The translations under genes and the position numbers were made by a program. Source: JAWWPY01 sp036394075 (lineage in GTDB: Bacteria; Actinomycetota; Actinomycetes; Streptosporangiales; Streptosporangiaceae). From it: 10,292 nucleotides of DNA. This document shows positions 5,667 through 10,292 of the stretch, piece after piece (position 1 is the stretch's first letter; each line of letters begins with the position of its first letter). Location: NCBI GenBank assembly GCA_036394075.1, contig DASWFT010000006.1:1-10292 (forward strand), written 5' to 3'. The notes under the pieces were generated by a model, which saw only the letters and a list, made by a program, of their open reading frames with translations, was not told the DNA's origin and searched no databases.

Positions 5667-6358
5667 CAGGACCCGAAGTAGCGCAGGACGGCGAGCACCC
5701 GGCGGTTATCCGCCTCTGACGGCGGAAGGCCAAGTTTGCCGAAGATGCTGGCCACGTGCTTCTCGACCGCCCCCGCCGAGACGACCAGGGCGGCGGCGAT
5801 CCCCGCGTTGGACCGGCCCTCGGCCATCAGGGCGAGCACGTCGCGCTCCCGGGCGGTCAGCCCAGCCAGGCCATCGGCGTGGCCGCTGGCGCGCACGAGG
5901 TGGCTGACGACCTCGGGGTCGAGCGCGGTGCCGCCCCGGGCGACCCGGGCCAGCGCGTCGGCGAACTCAGCCACGTCGGCGACCCGGTCCTTGAGCAGGT
6001 AGCCGACGCCAGCCGCGTTGCCCCCGAGCAATCGTGCCGCGTACCTGGTCTCGATGTACTGCGAGAGCACGATCACCCCGGTTCCTGGATGGTCGCGGCG
6101 GATCTCGATGGCGGCCCGCAGCCCCTCGTCGGTGTGCGTCGGCGGCATCCGGATGTCCGCCACCACGACATCGGGATGATGCCGCGCGACGGCGGCGAGC
6201 AGCGCATCACCGTCGGCCACCGCGGCGACCACCTGGTGGCCGCGATCGGCGAGCAGCCGGGTAAGGCCCTCGCGGAAGAGGGCGGCGTCCTCGGCGATCA
6301 CGACACGCAATGCGCGGTCCTCAGCCGTCCCGGCGCGCACGCGATGCGATGCTGTCAT
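5666..6358 (-). CDS. LuxR/NarL-family response regulator
   Basis: This 230-residue protein has a receiver domain at about 18-140 and a LuxR-type helix-turn-helix at about 163-228. The acidic pair E23/D24 sits in VVIAEDAALFREG, the phospho-acceptor is D68 in VVVADIRMP, the switch Ser is S99 in VIVLSQY, and the conserved Lys is K123 in GYLLKD. The DNA-binding part reads LTARERDVLALMAEGRSNAG, then AIVEKHV-like VSAGAVEKHVASIFGKLGL, a complete LuxR motif. It is the partner of the histidine kinase whose stop lies 11 bases upstream of its start; the TGAGG at that stop doubles as the ribosome binding site. Targets are not visible, but the adjacent ABC exporter and the VIT transporter are the nearest candidates. 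All phosphorylation residues are present. Confidence 0.94.
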   Translation of the reverse strand: MTASHRVRAGTAEDRALRVVIAEDAALFREGLTRLLADRGHQVVAAVADGDALLAAVARHHPDVVVADIRMPPTHTDEGLRAAIEIRRDHPGTGVIVLSQYIETRYAARLLGGNAAGVGYLLKDRVADVAEFADALARVARGGTALDPEVVSHLVRASGHADGLAGLTARERDVLALMAEGRSNAGIAAALVVSAGAVEKHVASIFGKLGLPPSEADNRRVLAVLRYFGS

Positions 6359-6369
6359 GCCGCCCAGCC

Positions 6370-7839
6370 TCAGGCGCGTAGCGGCAGCCGGACGATGATC
6401 CGCGTCGGCCCGCCCGGCGGGCTCACGATGTCCATCCGGCCGTCCACCGTGCTCACCCGCTGCTCCAGCCCGGACAGGCCGCTGCCGCGCACCGGGTCCG
6501 CTCCGCCGCGGCCGTCATCCGTCATGTCCAGCACCAGCATCCCGTCCCGTCCGGCCACGTCGGCCTTGATTGTGCCTGCGTCACTGTGCTTGACCGCATT
6601 GGCCAGCAGTTCGGCGGCACAGAAATAGGCGATCGTCTCGATGGCCGGCGTGGGCCGCCTCGGGATACTGGTGGTGAGCTCGACCGGGATGGCGCTGCCC
6701 GCCGCCAGCGTGGCCAAAGCGTCCGCCAGGCCGTTGTCGAGCACCGGCGGGTGGATGCCCCGGGCCAGGTCACGAAGCTCGACGAGGGCGTCCTTGGCGG
6801 CCTGGTGGGCGGAGGTGACCAGCTCGCGGACCGCCGCGGGGTCCAGCACTTCGCCGTCGTCGCCGAGTTTCTCCTTGGCCATGCCGAGATCCATCGCCAG
6901 GGTGGCCAGCCGTATCTGCGCGCCGTCGTGCAGGTTGCGCTCCACGCGGCGCAGCAGCGCGGCGGAATCATCGACCGCCAGCGCCCGGGTGTGCTCCAGG
7001 TCGCGGAGCCGCTGCGCCAGCCTGCCCGGGCCAAGCAGACCCCGCATCAGCCAGCGATCCGCCGAGACGGCCGCCCTGGTCACCCACGGAGCGGCGAGCA
7101 GCATGCCAGCGCCCGCCGCGAAGGCACCGAACGTGCCTGGGAAGGTGGCGACATGGAAGGTGCCCTGGCCGAACCAGCCGAACGGGGTGAAAACCGGCAC
7201 CGGGCGCAGCTGCACCCCCGGCGCGTGGTTACGGAACGTCAGCCACCAGAACGGGTAGGTCAGGTTGATCAGGCCGACCCCCCAGAAGAGCACGACGGCG
7301 TAGCACCCAAACAGCGCGACCGGGAGTTTCAGCAGCAGGTATGCCACCGCCCGCCAGCCGGGGGCGTCGCGGAGCCTGGCGTCAAGCCCGCCGAGCAGGC
7401 CGGGGCGAGGGCGCCGCGGTGGTGGTGCCGCGATCCGCTCGCCGAGCAGCCGGGCCGCCAGCCTGCGGCAGGCCGCGCCGATCCCGCGTGCGGCGCCGGT
7501 CGCCACCAGGAGCAGCAACACTAGCCCGACGACGGTCCCGGCGGCGGCCACATCCCGCCAGGACAGGTTCGGCGGCCGAGCCGGCGTGGGCCGCCAGAAC
7601 AGCCACAGCAGTACCGCGGTGACCTGGAAGACCGTTACCGGATTGACCAGGACGAATGGGAGCCCGCTGAGGCAGAACAGGACTTCACGCCGGGCCCGGC
7701 CGGTGAACGGCGCACGCACGGCGGCATGCAGGATGGCGAGCCCGGCGGCCGGCCCGCCAGCGGCCCGGCCGGCCAGCGACCGGCCGCCGCCGGGCAGCGG
7801 GGACGCGGTCACCGTGCGCACCGGACCAGTGATGCCCAT
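6370..7839 (-). CDS. HisKA_3 sensor histidine kinase with N-terminal membrane sensor domain
   Basis: The 489-residue kinase has membrane segments at about 52-82, 97-115, 163-198 and 230-252, joined by a loop containing a PFWWLTFRNHAPGV stretch. This resembles the putative sensor domain common in actinobacterial NarL-type kinases. The dimerisation and phosphoacceptor motif is RRVERNLHDGAQIRLATLAMD, with H304 as phospho-His. The ATPase part follows: N-box ELLANAVKHS with N414, G1 box DDGRGGAD at 441-448, and G2 box GSGLSGLEQRV at 452-462. It autophosphorylates and passes the phosphate to the LuxR-type regulator encoded 11 bases downstream. The ATG at 7839 has GACAAT exactly six bases before it, which fits a leaderless mRNA. 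The signal sensed is unknown; an exporter operon lies upstream, as is common for envelope-stress or drug-sensing pairs. Confidence 0.94.
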   Translation of the reverse strand: MGITGPVRTVTASPLPGGGRSLAGRAAGGPAAGLAILHAAVRAPFTGRARREVLFCLSGLPFVLVNPVTVFQVTAVLLWLFWRPTPARPPNLSWRDVAAAGTVVGLVLLLLVATGAARGIGAACRRLAARLLGERIAAPPPRRPRPGLLGGLDARLRDAPGWRAVAYLLLKLPVALFGCYAVVLFWGVGLINLTYPFWWLTFRNHAPGVQLRPVPVFTPFGWFGQGTFHVATFPGTFGAFAAGAGMLLAAPWVTRAAVSADRWLMRGLLGPGRLAQRLRDLEHTRALAVDDSAALLRRVERNLHDGAQIRLATLAMDLGMAKEKLGDDGEVLDPAAVRELVTSAHQAAKDALVELRDLARGIHPPVLDNGLADALATLAAGSAIPVELTTSIPRRPTPAIETIAYFCAAELLANAVKHSDAGTIKADVAGRDGMLVLDMTDDGRGGADPVRGSGLSGLEQRVSTVDGRMDIVSPPGGPTRIIVRLPLRA

Positions 7840-7845
7840 GCTCTC

Positions 7846-7851
7846 ATTGTC
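7846..7851 (-). promoter_or_regulatory. Possible -10 box of a leaderless histidine-kinase mRNA
   Basis: GACAAT on the minus strand keeps the A and final T of TANNNT and sits six bases before the kinase ATG, the spacing expected if transcription starts at the A of the start codon. No clear -35 is visible; the 25-bp dispersed repeat (7859-7883) occupies that position. Confidence 0.35.
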
Positions 7852-7858
7852 CGCTCAC

Positions 7859-7883
7859 GCTCTGCTTCCTATGCGCCTCCGGG
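7859..7883 (-). repeat. 25-bp dispersed repeat, copy 2 (upstream of the kinase gene)
   Basis: It matches 2036-2060 at 24 of 25 bases in inverted orientation. It lies 20 bases before the kinase start and covers where a -35 box would be expected. See copy 1. Confidence 0.6.
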
Positions 7884-7920
7884 GCGCTTAGCGCGCCGCC
7901 TTCCCTCGTCGCTCGTCGCT

Positions 7921-7986
7921 CCAGGCAGCGCCGCGCCCCTTCGGCGCGTCAGTCCAGGCGGCGCGCGCCCCTCCGGCTCGCTCACT
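7921..7986. repeat. Two imperfect tandem 33-bp units in the kinase/ABC gap
   Basis: Units 7921-7953 and 7954-7986 both start CCAGGC and align over most of their length with one short gap. The first contains a perfect 6-bp stem, CGCGCC/GGCGCG, around CCTTC (7932-7948). The whole gap 7840-8024 lacks a credible gene. On the minus strand one frame reads AAWTDAPKGRGAAWSDERRG, repetitive and low in complexity. It looks like an interspersed repeat module, and the stem may terminate the ABC transcript. Confidence 0.5.
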
Positions 7987-8024
7987 CGCGCCTCCCGTTG
8001 TCCCGCCACCGGGCCCCGAGCGAG

Positions 8025-8822
8025 TCAGGCGTCCCGGCGGACGAGCAGCCACCCGCCGATGAGCAGCGCCACCGCGGCATACAGGCAGAGCACGCCAAGG
8101 CCCGCCCACGCCGACAGAAGGCGCGGGCACTGCGCGGCATTTCCTCCGCAGGACACCGGCTTGGTCGTGCTCAGCGAGTTCCCGATGATCAATATCGGCA
8201 TATAGCCCGCCACAGCGTGCGCGACCGCGCCGACTATCTGCGCGATGAGGTACACACCGCCGACGAACACCGCGATGGCGGCCGGGGTGTGCCGGATGAT
8301 GGCGCCCAGTCCCAGGCCGAGCAGCGCGAGCAGGCAGAAACCGGCCCCGGACAGCACCACCGCGCGAAGCACCCCGGGCTGGCTGAGTGTCGGAGCGGGT
8401 ATGCCATGTCGCAGGGCGGCCCCGCCCGCGAGGAAGGAGATGAACGCGGCGGCCTCCCCGACGGCCAGCGCCACCAGGCCGAACACCGCTGCCTTCGCGG
8501 CCAGCAGCAACGGCCGGTTGGGGATCGCGGCCAGCGTGGCCCGGATCATCCCGGAGGTGTACTCGCTGGTCATCATGAGAACGCCGAGCACCCCAATGAG
8601 CAGCAGGCCCGGAATCATGCCAGCCAATGCGTTGTTCGTCAGGTCGCCTGCGGTGTTCTTCGTGTTGACCCCGATGGCGATGGCCATGGCGATCGCCCCC
8701 GCCGCTGTGATCGCCAGGGTCCACCAGGTGGAACGAAGGCTCCGTAGCTTGATCCACTCCATCCGGGCCACCTGTGCGAACCGGTAGTGCGGGCCGGATA
8801 CCGGAGCAGTTCTGGCCGTCAT
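8025..8822 (-). CDS. ABC-2-type exporter permease
   Basis: This 265-residue integral membrane protein is the permease partner of the ATPase encoded just upstream; the genes overlap by ATGA. A short cytoplasmic N-terminus (FAQVARMEWIKLRSLRSTWW) leads into helices at about 33-51, 68-84, 105-131, 151-176, 180-203 and 236-261. The loop EYTSGMIRATLAAIPNRP after the second helix is a typical ABC-2 permease signature (ABC2_membrane, as in antibiotic-resistance and lantibiotic-immunity-type exporters). A loop containing two Cys (SCGGNAAQC, residues 224-232), probably extracellular, precedes the last helix and might form a disulfide. Substrate cannot be told from sequence; related pairs export antibiotics or peptides. 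The next downstream gene is a two-component kinase after a 185-bp repeat-rich gap. Confidence 0.9.
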   Translation of the reverse strand: MTARTAPVSGPHYRFAQVARMEWIKLRSLRSTWWTLAITAAGAIAMAIAIGVNTKNTAGDLTNNALAGMIPGLLLIGVLGVLMMTSEYTSGMIRATLAAIPNRPLLLAAKAAVFGLVALAVGEAAAFISFLAGGAALRHGIPAPTLSQPGVLRAVVLSGAGFCLLALLGLGLGAIIRHTPAAIAVFVGGVYLIAQIVGAVAHAVAGYMPILIIGNSLSTTKPVSCGGNAAQCPRLLSAWAGLGVLCLYAAVALLIGGWLLVRRDA

Positions 8823-9526
8823 GACGTCGCCCCCGCGGACGTTAGCTCCAGGAAAGCGTCTTCCAGCGACGCCGACCGGGCGGACATCTCGGCGACCGAG
8901 GTGTCGGCCAGCAGCCGCCCGGCGCCGATCACCACCAGGTGCTCGGCCATCAGCGCCATCTCACTGATCAGGTGACTGGATACGAACACCGTGCGGCCCT
9001 CTGCGGCCAGCGACTTCAGCAGGTCACGGATCCATCGGATGCCCTCCGGATCCAGGCCGTTGACCGGCTCGTCCAGCAGCAGTATCCGAGGGTCGCCCAG
9101 CAGTGCCGCGGCGATGCCCAGCCGCTGGGTCATGCCGAGGGAGAACTTCCCGGCCCGCCTGCGTGCCACTGCCTCCAGGCCGACGATGCCGAGCACTTCG
9201 TCCACCCGGGTACGCGGGATGGCGTTGCTGGCGGCCAGCGCGGCCAGGTGGGCACGGGCGGACCGGCCGGGGTGGAACGCCTTGGCCTCCAGAAGTGCCC
9301 CGACCTCGCGCAGCGGCCAGGGCAGCTTCCGGTAGGGCCGCCCGCCGATCCGAGCCTGCCCGGCATCCGGCGCGTCCAGCCCCAGGATCATCCGCATGGT
9401 GGTGGATTTGCCCGACCCGTTCGGGCCGAGGAAACCAGTCACCATCCCTGGCCGCACGTCGAAACTCAGGCCATCCACCGCCACGGTGGAGCCGTAGTGT
9501 TTGGCCAGGCCACGGGCCTCTATCAC
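8819..9526 (-). CDS. ABC exporter ATP-binding protein
   Basis: The 235-residue ATPase has a complete nucleotide-binding domain: Walker A GPNGSGKST at 34-42, signature FSLGMTQRLGIA at 128-139 (SLGMT in place of LSGGQ), Walker B ILLLDEP at 148-154 with catalytic E153, D-loop NGLDP, and H-loop H185 in VSSHL. The Q-loop position carries the LLEAKAFHPGRSAR sequence usual in this exporter subfamily. The GTG at 9526 is chosen because AAGGGAG lies five bases before it and the protein then starts VIEARGLAKHYG, the standard beginning. A longer frame to 9580 adds an unconserved GC-rich tail. It energises the membrane partner encoded next (ATGA overlap). A divergently placed, now decayed, PadR-type gene suggests the operon was once under PadR repression. 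Confidence 0.93.
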   Translation of the reverse strand: MIEARGLAKHYGSTVAVDGLSFDVRPGMVTGFLGPNGSGKSTTMRMILGLDAPDAGQARIGGRPYRKLPWPLREVGALLEAKAFHPGRSARAHLAALAASNAIPRTRVDEVLGIVGLEAVARRRAGKFSLGMTQRLGIAAALLGDPRILLLDEPVNGLDPEGIRWIRDLLKSLAAEGRTVFVSSHLISEMALMAEHLVVIGAGRLLADTSVAEMSARSASLEDAFLELTSAGATS

Positions 9527-9531
9527 GGGAT

Positions 9532-9538
9532 CTCCCTT
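9532..9538 (-). promoter_or_regulatory. Ribosome binding site of the ABC ATPase gene
   Basis: AAGGGAG on the minus strand, five bases before the GTG at 9526. It decides the start in favour of the 235-residue protein. Confidence 0.65.
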
Positions 9539-9655
9539 CTTCGCCCCGGCACGGCCGCCGGAACCCCGGACGGCCGGCACACCGGGTGCGTACCTTCGGA
9601 AATCACGTTACGAGCGGGTTGTGCCCGGCGGACCGTGGCTAGCGCCCGTCTTCAC

Positions 9656-9700
9656 GGGGGGGATTTCCCCCAGGTAACAGCGGCTGTGATCATCTAGGCT
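9656..9700 (+). promoter_or_regulatory. Leaderless promoter of the PadR-type gene with a G/C inverted repeat
   Basis: TAGGCT (9695-9700) is a good actinobacterial -10 box and ends seven bases before the ATG at 9708, so the mRNA would start at or one base before the start codon. AGGTAA (9672-9677) is a weak -35 at 17 bases. Just upstream and abutting it, seven G, ATTT and five C (9656-9671) form a 5-bp inverted repeat that could be an operator. In the other direction, for the ABC operon, the only -10-like box I see is TAACGT on the minus strand (9605-9610), without a convincing -35. Confidence 0.45.
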
Positions 9701-9940
9701 CGGGCTCATGAGCGCCTGGCCGTCGTTGTCGCTGGCGGAGTGGACGGTGCTCGCGGTGCTCAACGAGCAGCCTGCCCATGGGTTCGCCATCGCCCAGCTC
9801 ACCGCACCCGGCGGTGAGCTGGGCCGGATCTGGCGACCACAGCGGCGACCATCGGCTTCCTCGACGACATCACCGAGCCTGACGCCCGGCGGCCCTGACC
9901 GCACGCGAGTCCTGGCCCCTGGCCGCCGGTTCCGCGACGC

Positions 9941-10129
9941 GCTGACGTCAGCTGTGGGCGCCGTGGATCGTCAAGGGAATCTCCCGTACCACCCATGGTG
10001 GGTGATGACGGGACCGGTCGCTGCTCGCCAGCATCGGGACCAACCAGCCCGCTCCCGCTGGGGGAGGTTGGTGCCAGGCCGCGGGATGCCGAAGCAAAGC
10101 CGAAGCAGAGCCGAAGCGGAGTGGTCCCG
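9941..10129 (+). promoter_or_regulatory. Hairpin-rich leader before the glutamate decarboxylase gene, possible cis-regulatory RNA
   Basis: Hairpin 1 (9982-10013) pairs TCCCGT with ACGGGA and, inside, CACCC with GGGTG. Hairpin 2 (10039-10072) pairs ACCAAC with GTTGGT and CTCCC with GGGAG. CGGGACC occurs at 10009-10015 and 10035-10041, overlapping an arm of each hairpin. Its complement GGTCCCG lies at 10123-10129, four bases before the GAGGAG ribosome binding site. Pairing with it would disrupt either hairpin, as in a switch. A weak promoter CTGACG-18 bases-GATCGT (9942-9971) would start transcription just before hairpin 1. Its -35 lies in the perfect palindrome GCTGACGTCAGC (9941-9952). It matches no RNA family I recognise. 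Confidence 0.35.
10088..10120 (+). repeat. Three tandem 11-bp repeats upstream of the glutamate decarboxylase gene
   Basis: GCCGAAGCAAA, GCCGAAGCAGA and GCCGAAGCGGA follow each other directly. The 11-bp period puts the units on the same face of the DNA helix, as for cooperative protein binding. They lie 13 bases upstream of the ribosome binding site, so they would be transcribed if the promoter is upstream of them. Confidence 0.7.
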
Positions 10130-10147
10130 ATCGAGGAGTTGCTGACC

Positions 10148-10292
10148 ATGGCATTGCACGAGCGAGACACCGTCCGCGAGCAGCTGGAGGACTCGGTGTT
10201 CGCCGGGCACAACCTGACCAGGCCCGTGCCCAAGTATCGGTTCCCCCGGAACGAGACGCAGTCGAGGGAAGCGTTCCAGGTGGTGTCGGATG
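10148..10292 (+). CDS. gadB: Glutamate decarboxylase, N-terminal part (runs off the window)
   Basis: Forty-eight residues are visible: MALHERDTVREQLEDSVFAG, then HNLTRPVPKYRFPRNETQSR and EAFQVVSD. The (V/M)PK(Y/F)R(F/L)P-x-x-E-x-(x)n-A-(F/Y)QVV-x-D pattern is that of the N-terminal segment of PLP-dependent glutamate decarboxylase in actinobacteria. The enzyme converts glutamate to GABA and CO2 in the cytoplasm, consuming a proton; in bacteria it serves acid tolerance or the GABA shunt. The catalytic Lys and PLP site lie outside the window. GAGGAG at 10133-10138 with nine bases to the ATG supports the start. The preceding 165 bases form hairpins and contain tandem repeats, which suggests regulated expression. 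Confidence 0.85.
   Translation, partial: MALHERDTVREQLEDSVFAGHNLTRPVPKYRFPRNETQSREAFQVVSD

Larger units (their letters stand above)
9708..10145 (+). pseudogene. Decayed PadR-family transcriptional regulator
   Basis: The open frame is 145 codons, but only the first 43 residues look like a PadR winged-helix regulator: MSAWPSLSLAEWTVLAVLNE, QPAHGFAIAQL, then GELGRIWR. After that the frame turns into Arg/Ser/Pro-rich sequence. The expected continuation is found in the +2 frame, where TIGFLDDITEPDARRP (about 9850-9897) resembles the end of the recognition helix and wing. The first frame again looks right at GGPDRTRVLAPGRRFRDAL (about 9888-9944). Two offsetting small indels would explain this. The C-terminal dimerisation part is unrecognisable and the frame runs into the glutamate decarboxylase leader. 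PadR proteins usually repress a neighbouring exporter, here the divergent ABC pair. The truncated N-terminal piece may still be made, since its promoter looks intact. Confidence 0.6.

Noticed and set aside
5756..6628. Long plus-strand open frames opposite the regulator, kinase and ABC genes (also 6586-7524, 7998-8747 and 8939-9697)
   Set aside because: They are shadows of the minus-strand genes, which carry complete catalytic motifs. The shadow products have no recognisable domain.
7921..7986. Small protein gene in the kinase/ABC gap
   Set aside because: The open frames are repetitive (GRGAAWSDERRG-like), lack a ribosome binding site and show no domain.
7888..8757. A 289-codon minus-strand frame overlapping the ABC permease in another frame and running into the gap
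   Set aside because: It shares most of its length with the permease, which has clear helices and the ABC-2 signature. Its C-terminal tail is repeat sequence.
9656..9671. G-run/C-run as an intrinsic terminator
   Set aside because: No gene ends before it in either direction. It lies in a divergent promoter region, so an operator or chance homopolymer is more likely.
10088..10120. Tandem repeats as a CRISPR fragment
   Set aside because: Units are 11 bp and directly adjacent, with no spacers and no cas genes nearby.

Overview
The window is GC-rich (codon third positions are almost all G or C). It combines an actinobacterial-style contractile injection system, HisKA_3/LuxR two-component genes, TANNNT -10 boxes placed next to start codons, and an actinobacterial-type glutamate decarboxylase N-terminus. 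This points to a filamentous or related Actinomycetota genome; I cannot assign a genus.

Positions 1-3781 (+) are the end of an extracellular/cytoplasmic contractile injection system (eCIS, phage-tail-like) locus. In order it holds the C-terminal end of a probable GPW/gp25 baseplate protein, a baseplate J-like protein, a P2 gpI-like tail protein, and a membrane protein with two zinc ribbons, a Gly/Pro repeat linker, one transmembrane helix and a discoidin-like C-terminal domain. The genes overlap by ATGA or lie 4 bases apart, so they form one transcription unit. It ends at a strong hairpin (3795-3846) facing a convergent gene.

Positions 3905-4870 (-) hold a molbindin (Mop/TOBE) gene and a helix-turn-helix repeat protein gene. 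The latter looks 5'-truncated and frameshifted. A 50-bp palindrome lies between the two.

Positions 4866-9526 (-) hold, in transcription order, an ABC exporter ATPase and its permease (overlapping by ATGA), a repeat-rich 185-bp gap, a HisKA_3 histidine kinase, its LuxR/NarL-type response regulator (11-bp gap), a small hairpin, and a VIT1/CCC1-family iron/manganese transporter.

Positions 9527-10292: a divergent control region separates the ABC operon from a PadR-family regulator gene on the + strand. That gene keeps a leaderless-type promoter and the N-terminal half of the DNA-binding domain, but then decays through compensating frameshifts. Between it and the 5' end of a glutamate decarboxylase gene (running off the window) lies a hairpin-rich leader. 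Two CGGGACC segments there, each within or overlapping a hairpin arm, can pair with one GGTCCCG just before the ribosome binding site.

The most interesting items are the membrane-anchored zinc-ribbon/discoidin protein inside the eCIS operon, the possible RNA switch before glutamate decarboxylase, and a 25-bp dispersed repeat shared by the tail-protein start and the kinase upstream region.
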